The notes under the pieces: generated by a model
Told to the model about the DNA's origin: nothing
Databases searched by the model: none
The model's input: only the letters and a program-made list of their open reading frames with translations
Part shown: piece by piece, positions 9,072 through 16,885 of the stretch
Numbering within the stretch: position 1 is the first letter of the stretch
Layout of the letters: each line of letters opens with the position of its first letter
Program-made: the position numbers and the translations under genes
Origin: an uncultured Acidimicrobiales bacterium
GTDB lineage: Bacteria; Actinomycetota; Acidimicrobiia; Acidimicrobiales; CATQHL01
Assembly (NCBI GenBank): GCA_958295925.1
Contig: CATQHL010000001.1
Coordinates: 2,466,780 to 2,530,779 of the forward strand
Direction of reading: 5' to 3'
DNA: 64,000 bases

Positions 9072-10307
9072 CTAGCCGGACATCCCATCGGAGCCGGGCG
9101 GACTCCCCGCCGACCGGCGCAGCGAGGTCAGACCCCAGAACAGGCACCCCACCGCCAAGGCGCCGTAGATCAGGTAGCTCAGCGACAGCGGGGTGACGGA
9201 GCCTTGCGATAAGCGGTTGGGAATCGCCGCCAACAGCGAGCCGATCCCCAGGGAAAAGCTGCCCAGCACTGAAGAGGCGGTGCCGGCGATTTCGCCCATC
9301 GGCGTCATTGCCATCGAGTTGCTGATAGGCCCGATCACCACGTGCAGGGCGTTGAGCAGCGTCAGCGGGACGAACCAGACCCAAAACGAAGGTGAGCCGC
9401 CTCCGAGAGCGGACACAACTGAGAGAGCCGCCGCCAAACCGATGTACGCGACCGCCGCCGTTGCGAGCACCCGGTCAGAGCCGAAGAGACGTATGGCCCG
9501 CGCCGAGTTCAGCGCTGCTATCACCATCAGCACAGCCCCGGCACCAAACAACATGGCGAACTGATCGCCGCGACCGTAGACGTCGCTGAAAAGAAGCTCC
9601 GAGCTGGACAGAAAGGCGATGAATGCCCCGTACTCGAACGTCAGCGCCAGCCCGAAGGCGAGGGTGGGACGGCTGCGGCAAATCAATCGCAGCGCCTCCA
9701 AGGTCCGCCTGGCGCCGAGCGGACGGCGGTGAGATGGCTTGAGCGTCTCATCCAGCCGAAGCAGCCAGAGCAGGAGCACCCCTGCGAAGGCCACGCTGAA
9801 GCCGAAGACCCACCTCCAGGAACTGTTTCTCAAAATGAGCTCGCCGAGTGCGGGGCCGACGATCGGCCCGATCAGAAACACGGCCATGACCTGGGTGAGG
9901 GCGCGCGCCATTTTGTCGCCGGAGTAGGTGTCACGCAACATGGCCACCGAGGTTGACCTGGGCGCCGCTGCCCCGATGCCCCAGATCACCCGGCTGACAA
10001 GCAGGAACGAAAGCGAATTCGCCAGGGTCGACCCGACTGCCCCCAGCATGTAGAGCCCGAGCCCGGCGTAAATCACCGGCTTGCGCCCGAAGCGGTCGGA
10101 GAACGGCCCGAAGAGGGCCTGGGCCACACCCATTCCGAGGATGTAGCCGGAGACCGCCCAGGAGACGACGGTGGCGTCCGGCGTCAGCCCGAATGACGAG
10201 CGGATCTCCCCGAGGGCGGGAAGCATCAAGTCCACCCCAATGGCCGTGCTGGCCGTCAGGGCGGCCATGATGGCGATGAACTCGCGTTCACCCAAGCGGG
10301 ATTTCAA
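9072..10307 (-). CDS. Major facilitator superfamily transporter (Bcr/CflA drug-resistance type)
   Basis: The protein has twelve hydrophobic segments. The MFS motif A variant GPFSDRFGRKPV lies after TM2, and VDLMLPALGEIRSSF in TM1 is typical of Bcr/CflA proton-driven exporters. The start is uncertain. An upstream ATG at 10424 lies inside the neighbouring ArsC reading frame and is unlikely. A TTG at 10307 keeps all of TM1, while ATG at 10268 would truncate it. The gene follows the ArsC-like gene closely on the same strand. Substrate unknown; export of a toxic small molecule is the usual role. Confidence 0.85.
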   Translation of the reverse strand: MKSRLGEREFIAIMAALTASTAIGVDLMLPALGEIRSSFGLTPDATVVSWAVSGYILGMGVAQALFGPFSDRFGRKPVIYAGLGLYMLGAVGSTLANSLSFLLVSRVIWGIGAAAPRSTSVAMLRDTYSGDKMARALTQVMAVFLIGPIVGPALGELILRNSSWRWVFGFSVAFAGVLLLWLLRLDETLKPSHRRPLGARRTLEALRLICRSRPTLAFGLALTFEYGAFIAFLSSSELLFSDVYGRGDQFAMLFGAGAVLMVIAALNSARAIRLFGSDRVLATAAVAYIGLAAALSVVSALGGGSPSFWVWFVPLTLLNALHVVIGPISNSMAMTPMGEIAGTASSVLGSFSLGIGSLLAAIPNRLSQGSVTPLSLSYLIYGALAVGCLFWGLTSLRRSAGSPPGSDGMSG

Positions 10308-10359
10308 AGTTCGCCAGGTTTGGAAGGTTCTGACCTGAGAGGGGAGCCCGAAGGTGGTC

Positions 10360-10716
10360 TCAGATGAGTTCCAGGAGCCTTTCGGCCGGCCGCGCAATAA
10401 TCGCCTTCTGGCCGCGGACCGCAATTGGCCGCTGCATCAGGAGGGGGTGGGCGAGGAGCAGATCAACAACCGGCTCCGCTGAGCCAATCTCGCCTTCGGT
10501 CAGGCCCAGCTCTGAGAATCGCCGGTCGCGGCGGACTAGCTCGTTGGGCTCATTCGGAAGCAGGCGCAGGAGACCCTCTAGTTCTGCGCGGCTCAAGGGC
10601 TTCTCTATGTACTCGACGGCATCGAACTCGATGCCCCGCTCTTCGATCAAGGCAAGAGCGGTACGAGAAGTTCCTCAATGGGGATTGTGGTACAAGGTGA
10701 GTTTGCTGATTTCCAA
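10360..10716 (-). CDS. arsC: ArsC-family reductase with in-frame TGA at the catalytic Cys: candidate selenoprotein
   Basis: Downstream of 10675 the frame reads GTSRTALALIEERGIEFD and continues to LLAHPLLMQRPIAV and ARPAERLLEL. Upstream of the TGA the same frame reads LTLYHNPH. Together this is a full ArsC protein (about 118 residues) of the glutaredoxin/ArsC fold. From memory, E. coli-type ArsC reads YHNPxCGTSR at this place. Here the Cys codon is TGA (10677-10675). The later active-site Arg positions (LVRRD, LMQRP, IARP) are intact, arguing against decay. A hairpin 13 nt after the TGA fits a bacterial SECIS. The start is probably TTG at 10716, since an in-frame TAA lies just above it. Alternatives are a nonsense mutation or a sequencing error. 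Arsenate is the family substrate; others are possible. Confidence 0.7.
10636..10661 (-). promoter_or_regulatory. Bacterial SECIS-like hairpin after the TGA codon
   Basis: On the - strand CCGCTCTT pairs perfectly with AAGAGCGG across a 10-nt loop, GCCTTGATCG. The stem starts 13 nt and the loop 21 nt after the TGA, and the loop begins with G. This matches the published general rule for bacterial SECIS elements (loop roughly 16-37 nt after UGA, G among its first two bases). Folding was judged by eye. Confidence 0.6.
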
Positions 10717-10804
10717 ATTTTACGCATTGCAGACTTGAAAGCCGTAGTCGCTCAGCAGGCGCAAACAAGAAATTCACAGGAGCGAATGTAGTTGTGACTA
10801 CTAT

Positions 10805-12037
10805 TTGATGCTCATGGGCTCAAATGGCGACGCTCTCATTCGGCTTGAGGAGGTCTACAAGATATACGGGCCTCAACCCCGTGGCCGCGCCTTCGATCTG
10901 GCCAAGGCGGGCCTGAGCAAGGATGAGGTTCAGCGCAGGTCAGATCACGTGGTCGGGTTGAACAATTTGAACTTTTCCGTCGACGGGGGCGAGATTTTCG
11001 TGATTATGGGATTGTCGGGGTCGGGCAAATCGACTGCGTTAAGAAGCGTCAACAAGCTTCTCGTCACCTCCTATGGGAAGGTCTGGGTGGACGGCGTGGA
11101 TGTTCAGACTCTCCAAGGCCGGGAACTGCAGGCGTTTCGGCGTGAGAAAATGGGGATGGTATTTCAGCACTTTGCCCTGTTCCCGCATAGGAGCGTGGCT
11201 GACAATGTCGCCTATGGGCTGAAAGTCCAGGGAGTTCCGCGAGATGAACGGCAGAGGGCTGCGATGGAGGCGCTGGAACTCGTGGGCCTCGGCGCATATG
11301 CGAGCAATTTGCCGGAAGAGTGCTCCGGCGGCATGCAGCAAAGGGTCGGTCTGGCGCGAGCCCTGGCCTCCGACCCGGACATCCTGCTTATGGACGAGGC
11401 GTTCTCCGCCTTGGATCCCCTTATCCGCTCGCAGATGCAAGACGAGATGCTGGAAATTCAGTCCAACTTGAAAAAGACGATCCTGTTCATCACCCACGAC
11501 CTGAACGAGGCGCTGAAGATAGGTGACAGGGTTTGCATCATGAAGGACGGCTCCATCGATCAGATTGGCACTGCCAAGCAGATTCTCACCGAGCCCGCCA
11601 CTGCGTATGTGGCGGACTTCGTTCAGGACGTCGACCAGGGACGGGTCATTGAGGTCAACGAGGCCATGCACGAACCGACCCCGATCGGGCGGGAAATGTC
11701 GCTCTCCGAGGCGCTTGCCGCCATCGGGGACAGGGCTGGCGAATTCATCGTGGACGACAACGGCAGCCCCATTGGGCTTTTGACCTTGCCAGACGGCCTC
11801 CGTGTCAAAAGCATGGGCAACGACAACCTCGCCGCAGCCCTGCGTCAGGACTTCGAAAAGACGCGTCCAGACGCCAGCCTGAGCGACGTCTACGTCGCCG
11901 CCGGGCGAGGAATGCCGATTGCGGTGGTCGACGACGGCGGGCAGCTCATAGGCACCCTCGACCCTCGCATGATCATGGAGAAACTGGGTGAGGTCGAACG
12001 TCTGATGGATGACTTCGAGCGACAGGTCTACCTGTGA
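10805..12037 (+). CDS. proV: Glycine betaine/proline-type ABC transporter ATPase with CBS domains
   Basis: This 410-residue protein has Walker A GLSGSGKST near residue 70, an ECSGGMQQRVGLARAL signature and Walker B ILLMDEAFSALDP. This DEAFSALDP form is typical of the osmoprotectant (QAT) family. The segment before Walker A (KAGLSKDEVQRRSDHVVGLNN) is also family-specific. About 130 C-terminal residues form a CBS pair, which in related systems senses ionic strength. The start region offers TTG at 10805 and ATGs at 10808 and 10814. The stop overlaps the permease GTG start by 4 nt. It powers uptake of glycine betaine or a similar compound. Confidence 0.92.
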   Translation: MMLMGSNGDALIRLEEVYKIYGPQPRGRAFDLAKAGLSKDEVQRRSDHVVGLNNLNFSVDGGEIFVIMGLSGSGKSTALRSVNKLLVTSYGKVWVDGVDVQTLQGRELQAFRREKMGMVFQHFALFPHRSVADNVAYGLKVQGVPRDERQRAAMEALELVGLGAYASNLPEECSGGMQQRVGLARALASDPDILLMDEAFSALDPLIRSQMQDEMLEIQSNLKKTILFITHDLNEALKIGDRVCIMKDGSIDQIGTAKQILTEPATAYVADFVQDVDQGRVIEVNEAMHEPTPIGREMSLSEALAAIGDRAGEFIVDDNGSPIGLLTLPDGLRVKSMGNDNLAAALRQDFEKTRPDASLSDVYVAAGRGMPIAVVDDGGQLIGTLDPRMIMEKLGEVERLMDDFERQVYL

Positions 12038-14193
12038 GCTCCCTCCAGGAAACGTCGACACAGCTGGCCCAGGGTGCCGTGGAGGCGTCCGAGACCGTCA
12101 GCTTCTGGGACAACCTGTTCCTGGACGAGTGGCGCATCCCCTTCGGCGACTGGATGGAGCAGGCGGTCTTCTGGGTGGTCAACAAAATGTCGCCCGTCCT
12201 CGACGTGGTGGCCTGGCCCTTCGAGTTCCTGATCGACCTCATCGTGGGGAAATTCCTGGCCAGCATCCCCTGGTTCTGGGTTGTCCTGCTCATGATGGCC
12301 CTAGCCGCAATCATCCGGAACATCCGAGTGGCGTCGTTCGTGGGGGTCGCACTATTCATCTGCGGGATTCTCGGCGGCGACTACTGGATGGAGACCGCCC
12401 GCACGATCGGGTTCATATTCGTCGCCGTGCTGATGTGCGTGATAATCGGCATACCCGTGGGCATTGCCTGCGGACGCGTGGACGGGGTCTGGATGGCCGT
12501 CCGTCCGATTCTCGACGGGATGCAGGTGATCCACTCCTTCGTCTACATGCTGCCGTTCATCTTTTTCTGGGGCATCGGCGAGGTGTCAGCGACGATGGTG
12601 ACCATGGTGTTCGCCGTGCCGCCACTCATCAGGCTTACGAACCTCGGCATCAGGCAAGTGCCCGAGGACGTGCAGGAGGCCGCTCGCGCCTACGGCGCCT
12701 CTGAGCGTCGTGTGCTGCTTGACGTGCAAATTCCACTTGCCCGCCCTGCGATCATGACAGGAGTCAACCAGACACTCCTCCTCTCCATCTCCATGTTGGG
12801 GATTGCCGCAATCATGGGGGCGGGAGGCCTTGGAAAGCTGTTGTTCAACGCCATCAGCAACCAGGACATCTCCAAGGGTGCCTCGGCCGGTTTGGCGTTC
12901 CTGCTGGTCGCTTTGGTGCTTGACCGCACCTCGCAGCGTGAAGGCTCGGATTCGGCCCATCTTTTCCGCCGTATACGACGCGCCTGGGCGCACCGCCGCA
13001 ACCCCGAGGCTTTGCTTGAGACGACAGGTGAGAACGCAGGGAGCGAGCTCGAGGAGGCTGAGTACGCATCAGTGGAATCTGCGGAGCGTCTGCCGCTGAT
13101 GCTCACTTTTGCCGGAGCGGTGATAGCAATCCAGTCGGTGGTTCTTCCGTGGTCCACCAATGCCGGGAAGCTCAGCTCGTACGGAAGATCGTCGGACGTT
13201 TCTCTCGATGGATCCTTGGCTGGCAGATCGTTCAACGGAATGGATGCATCGGGGGGAAGCTGGTTTGGCGTCTCCGTCCTGATCCTGGGTCTGGTTGTAG
13301 CCCTCTCTGCGGTCGTGTCCTACTTCCGACCGGGCCGCGGGCCGCGTTTCCTGGCGGCCGACGGGGCAATGATCGCAAGCGTCTCCGTAACCGCACTCGC
13401 CGCCGCCCACATCCTGGCACGCCCGATCGGCGATCGCCTCCTCGATGGTGCGCCCGATCCGGGGACGGGCATCGGGGTAATTCTGGCGCTGGTCGGAGGG
13501 GTGATTGCCTCGTTGGGGGCGGTTCGCTGGATGTGGCTGTCACGCCGAGCGCCGTTTCGCCCGCTCACGAAAAAGATCTCCTGGAGCAGGCTGCTGGCAG
13601 TGGTAATCGGGCTGCTGATGCTGTTCGCCGGAATGTTCGGGGTTTGGAACAGCGACGAGCGGAGGGAAACGATCGTCGATGATGAAATTCAGGCGCAAAT
13701 CGACGAACTACAGCAAGAGGCGGAGGAGCCTGGAGCAAACCTGGCGGCTATTTCGGCAAAGCTAATCAGCCTCAGATCGCAGCTGTATGAAGAGGTGACG
13801 GGAATTGGAACCAGCGACGGGGTGAGCGCCAAGGGCCACCGATTGGGCTTGTGGGCGCTGATTTCCGGCTGCTTGGCCTTACTGGCCAGTCTTCCGGCCG
13901 TCGGCTTGTTCGGAAGGGAAGACCGTTGGCTGTGGAGGTGGAACGCAGCCACTGCCGGGTTCGGCGCCGGCGCCGCCATGATCGCGCTTTCCTGGATACT
14001 CACCACCCTCCGCTCAGCCGACACCGGGTACGTGAGCGGCGTCGGAGCGTTCTTGGCTTTTGTGGGGGGAGCGGTAATTGTGTCCAGCACTGTGCCAGTT
14101 CTAAAGGAGTTCAAGCGCGAAAGGGTGTACGACGACGAAATCCTTGACAGCCCAGCCGAGGCGGGGCCGTCGGCTTCGGCGGTTTCCAATTAG
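12034..14193 (+). CDS. proW: Glycine betaine-type ABC permease with a large C-terminal membrane extension
   Basis: The first 300 residues are a normal ProW-like permease. An amphipathic start is followed by about six membrane segments and the coupling region VPEDVQEAARAYGASERRVLLDVQIPLARPAI. ProW proteins are usually near 300-350 residues; this one has 719. The extra 370 residues contain about eight more hydrophobic segments (for example LPLMLTFAGAVIAI, SWFGVSVLILGLVVALSAV, GVGAFLAFVGGAVIV). They also include a charged, helical EIQAQIDELQQEAEE stretch. I do not recognise the extension. The GTG start overlaps the proV stop (GTGA), so translation is coupled. The frame is continuous with no sign of a lost stop. 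Confidence 0.85.
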   Translation: MSSLQETSTQLAQGAVEASETVSFWDNLFLDEWRIPFGDWMEQAVFWVVNKMSPVLDVVAWPFEFLIDLIVGKFLASIPWFWVVLLMMALAAIIRNIRVASFVGVALFICGILGGDYWMETARTIGFIFVAVLMCVIIGIPVGIACGRVDGVWMAVRPILDGMQVIHSFVYMLPFIFFWGIGEVSATMVTMVFAVPPLIRLTNLGIRQVPEDVQEAARAYGASERRVLLDVQIPLARPAIMTGVNQTLLLSISMLGIAAIMGAGGLGKLLFNAISNQDISKGASAGLAFLLVALVLDRTSQREGSDSAHLFRRIRRAWAHRRNPEALLETTGENAGSELEEAEYASVESAERLPLMLTFAGAVIAIQSVVLPWSTNAGKLSSYGRSSDVSLDGSLAGRSFNGMDASGGSWFGVSVLILGLVVALSAVVSYFRPGRGPRFLAADGAMIASVSVTALAAAHILARPIGDRLLDGAPDPGTGIGVILALVGGVIASLGAVRWMWLSRRAPFRPLTKKISWSRLLAVVIGLLMLFAGMFGVWNSDERRETIVDDEIQAQIDELQQEAEEPGANLAAISAKLISLRSQLYEEVTGIGTSDGVSAKGHRLGLWALISGCLALLASLPAVGLFGREDRWLWRWNAATAGFGAGAAMIALSWILTTLRSADTGYVSGVGAFLAFVGGAVIVSSTVPVLKEFKRERVYDDEILDSPAEAGPSASAVSN

Positions 14194-14310
14194 TGGCAGG
14201 GTTTGCAGTTAAGTTAGAGGTGAGATTCACATTTTGGTGCCGCGCTGGGGCTTACCGCCCGCGGCAAACAGTTCTCTTAGGCATCAATAAACGATCTGAA
14301 AGGAATAAAT

Positions 14311-15588
14311 ATGAAATTTGGCCTAGCACGGGTAACCGTTCTACTAGTGGCTCTGGCAGTCGTCGCTGCATCCTGCGGGGATGCGTCTGACGGCACCGCA
14401 ACCCCCGAGACTTCCCCGCCTACTACAGCAGAGGCGGCGCCCGCCACGACTGCCGCGGAGTCGCCCGCAACAACTGCCGCGGAGTCGCCCGCCACGACTG
14501 CAGAGGCGGCGCCCGCCACGACTGCCGCGGAGACCACAACAACGACGCAAGCTCCTACAGAGCCTGCAGCAGGGCTTCCTGGTGAGGGAGTATCTGTGAA
14601 AATGGGTCGGGGAAACTGGTCGAGCGGATATTTCCAGGCTGCCCTAATGCGTGAGTTGGTCGCATTGCTCGGTTATGAGGTGACAGACCCCGGAGACAAT
14701 GAGTTGGCGCCCAGCCTTGCCTTTTTGGCTATGGCGGAAGGCGACTTGGACTTTTGGGCGAACACCTGGGATCCTCTCCACGACAACTGGTTTGCCAATG
14801 AATTGCCTGACGGGAGCATCGTGGGCGATCACGTGTCGAAGGTCGGAAAATTGTTGGAAGGCGGAGCGCTGCAGGGATTCCTGGTTACCAAGAGCTTTGC
14901 AGACGAGTTCGGAATTGCCACCTTTGACGACCTTGAGAATAACCCGGACGCGATTGCTGCGTACGACAGCGACGACTCCAGCCCGGGCGACGGTGTTGTC
15001 GATATGTTCGGATGCACGGAATCCTGGACCTGCGATGACACCATTGACAACATGTTCGCCTTTTCCGGTTTCGAGAACATCAGGCAGGTGAAAGCGGGAT
15101 ACGACGCCATGTTTGCGCAAGCCAGGGCAAAAGTCGATGCGGACGAGCCTGTAATCATCTACACGTGGACCCCCACCGCATATCTTGCTCACCTGCGTCC
15201 TGGTGACAATGTCGTATGGATCGGAATTGAGAAAGTTCTTGACGATTCCAACCCACTCGGCATCGAAGGTGGAGAGGCCCTGGATCAGCGACCCGGCGTT
15301 GCTGCTTTCGAAGCTGACTCCTGCCCGTCGGCTGCGACGCTGGGGGAATGCAGGATCGGGTTTAAGGTCGCAGACGTCATCGTGGCAGGCAGCAATGCCT
15401 TCCTAGACGAGAATCCGGCTGCGAAGAAACTCCTCGAAATCGTCCAGCTGAACATAGTGGACGTGACCGTCAACATTCTCGAGCATGAGCAGAACGAAGC
15501 CGATCCCGGCGATCTTGCCCGGCAGTGGGTCAATGAGAACCAGGATCAGGTTGACGCCTGGATAGCCGAGGCCATGGCAGCCGCTTGA
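14311..15588 (+). CDS. proX: Glycine betaine-type substrate-binding lipoprotein, copy 1
   Basis: This 425-residue lipoprotein has a signal peptide ending in the lipobox VAASC (Cys near 22). A 60-residue Thr/Ala/Pro linker of degenerate PATTAAES repeats follows, then an OpuAC/ProX domain. Several Trp-containing segments (GRGNWSSGYFQ, WDPLHDNWF, YTWTPTAYL) are the kind of aromatic residues that box quaternary ammonium groups in this family. The ATG follows an AAAGGAATAAAT Shine-Dalgarno region. A 117-nt gap separates it from the permease. The linker DNA is a run of near 24-bp tandem repeats and could vary in length between strains. Confidence 0.9.
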   Translation: MKFGLARVTVLLVALAVVAASCGDASDGTATPETSPPTTAEAAPATTAAESPATTAAESPATTAEAAPATTAAETTTTTQAPTEPAAGLPGEGVSVKMGRGNWSSGYFQAALMRELVALLGYEVTDPGDNELAPSLAFLAMAEGDLDFWANTWDPLHDNWFANELPDGSIVGDHVSKVGKLLEGGALQGFLVTKSFADEFGIATFDDLENNPDAIAAYDSDDSSPGDGVVDMFGCTESWTCDDTIDNMFAFSGFENIRQVKAGYDAMFAQARAKVDADEPVIIYTWTPTAYLAHLRPGDNVVWIGIEKVLDDSNPLGIEGGEALDQRPGVAAFEADSCPSAATLGECRIGFKVADVIVAGSNAFLDENPAAKKLLEIVQLNIVDVTVNILEHEQNEADPGDLARQWVNENQDQVDAWIAEAMAAA

Positions 15589-15603
15589 TTTCCTGACTCT
15601 TGG

Positions 15604-15632
15604 TCGGAGGCAGCACCCCATGCTGCCTCCGA
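15604..15632 (+). other. Intergenic RNA hairpin between the two proX-like genes
   Basis: TCGGAGGCAGC (15604-15614) and GCTGCCTCCGA (15622-15632) form a perfect 11-bp stem with loop ACCCCAT. The stem contains the GGAGG Shine-Dalgarno and ends at the ATG of 15620, so it could hide that start site. No T-run follows, so it is not a classical terminator. A processing, stability or translation-control role is possible. Confidence 0.5.
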
Positions 15633-16858
15633 CAGGAGACATGCCCGAGCGGGCTGGAAGAAAGATCGGAAAGAGTGGATTATTGCCTCGTCTGACGACC
15701 TTGCTGGCTGTTCTGGCTGTGCTCGCCGCGTCTTGCGCGGGGCCGTCAGACGATGGTGGCGCGACTCCTGAAACTGCCACAACCGAGGCTGGGGCGACCC
15801 CCACGAGTTTGGCATCTCCCATCACTAATACCCCCTCGCCACAGTTTCCTGGCGAGGGGGTATCGGTGACAATGGGGCGGGGCAACTGGTCGAGCGCTTA
15901 CTTTCAAGCCGCTGTCTACCGTGAGTTGCTTGCGCTGCTCGGTTATGAGGTAAACGACCCGGCCGACAAGGAATTGGCGCCCCGGCTTGCCTATTTGGCG
16001 ATGGCGGAGGGCGACATCGATCTCTGGACCAACGCAACGGATCCTCTGCACAACAACTGGTTCGTCAATGAGTTGCCCGACGGAAGCGTCGTGGGTGATC
16101 ACGTGGAGAAGGTCGGCAAGGTCTTGGACAATGGGATTTTGCAGGGATTCTTGATGACGAAGGTCTTTGCCGAGGAGTTCGGGATTGCCACCCTTGACGA
16201 CCTGGAAAACAATCCCGATGCGATTGCTGCGTACGACAGCGACGATTACAGCCCGGGCGACGGGGTGGTCGACATTTTCGGCTGCGAGGAGTCCTGGACT
16301 TGCGATGATCTCATAGAGAACATTCTCGCCTTTTCCGGCTACAGGAACATCAGGCAGGTGAAGGCTGGCTATGACGCCATGTTTGCCGAGGCGAGGGCAA
16401 GGGCAGAGGCGGGCGATCCAATGGTGATTTATTCGTGGACTCCCACCTACTATCTCGCCTATCTGCGTCCGGGTGACAATGTCATATGGGTCGGCGTCGA
16501 GGAGGTCCTAGACGATTCCAACCCCCTCGGCCTTGAAGGTGGGGAAGCCATGGACCAGCGACCCGGCGTGGCCGACATCGAGGCGGAGTCGTGCCCTGCT
16601 GCTGTGACGCTAGGGGAGTGCCGACTTGGATTTCAGGTAGCCAGCGACGTAGTGGCGGTCCGGAAGGAGTTCCTCGAGAAAAATCCTGCAGCCAAAAGGC
16701 TGTTTGAAGTGGCAACCTTGAACCCTGTGGACGTGACTCTGCGAATTCTTGAGGAAAAGGAGACCGATGTCCTTTCTGCCGACTTGGCCAGGCAGTGGAT
16801 AATTGATAATCAGGAGAGGGTGGATGCCTGGCTGGAGGAGGCCCGAGCCGCTGCCTGA
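15620..16858 (+). CDS. proX: Glycine betaine-type substrate-binding lipoprotein, copy 2
   Basis: The protein is closely similar to copy 1 along the whole OpuAC/ProX domain (GRGNWSSAYFQAA, PLHNNWFVNELPDGS, DSDDYSPGDGVVDIFGCEESWTCDD, YSWTPTYYLAYLRPGDN). It is clearly a tandem duplicate. The lipobox is LAASC, and the linker is shorter than in copy 1 without the Thr/Ala repeats. The start is ATG 15620 or ATG 15641; the first is buried in a hairpin. One Trp of copy 1 (FWANTWDPLHD) is replaced (LWTNATDPLHN), so ligand preference may differ. It ends just before a bidirectional hairpin. Confidence 0.88.
   Translation: MLPPTGDMPERAGRKIGKSGLLPRLTTLLAVLAVLAASCAGPSDDGGATPETATTEAGATPTSLASPITNTPSPQFPGEGVSVTMGRGNWSSAYFQAAVYRELLALLGYEVNDPADKELAPRLAYLAMAEGDIDLWTNATDPLHNNWFVNELPDGSVVGDHVEKVGKVLDNGILQGFLMTKVFAEEFGIATLDDLENNPDAIAAYDSDDYSPGDGVVDIFGCEESWTCDDLIENILAFSGYRNIRQVKAGYDAMFAEARARAEAGDPMVIYSWTPTYYLAYLRPGDNVIWVGVEEVLDDSNPLGLEGGEAMDQRPGVADIEAESCPAAVTLGECRLGFQVASDVVAVRKEFLEKNPAAKRLFEVATLNPVDVTLRILEEKETDVLSADLARQWIIDNQERVDAWLEEARAAA
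15828..15863 (+). repeat. Perfect 14-bp inverted repeat inside the second proX linker
   Basis: ATACCCCCTCGCCA (15828-15841) is the exact reverse complement of TGGCGAGGGGGTAT (15850-15863), with loop CAGTTTCC. It lies within coding sequence for the linker and first strand of the binding domain. This is an unusually stable structure for an open reading frame. Confidence 0.75.
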
Positions 16859-16885
16859 GCGCCGAGCAGATTCGGCTCGAGCGCT
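16858..16885. terminator. Hairpin between convergent proX copy 2 and SGNH hydrolase genes
   Basis: AGCGC-CGAGC pairs with GCTCG-(A)-GCGCT around a 7-nt loop, with one bulged A. It touches both stop codons. There is no T-run; it may act as a bidirectional terminator. Confidence 0.4.

Noticed and set aside
10360..10650. A 96-residue protein starting at TTG 10650
   Set aside because: This would lack the catalytic loop of ArsC. The same frame continues upstream through TGA with the exact family sequence, so the gene most likely begins near 10716.
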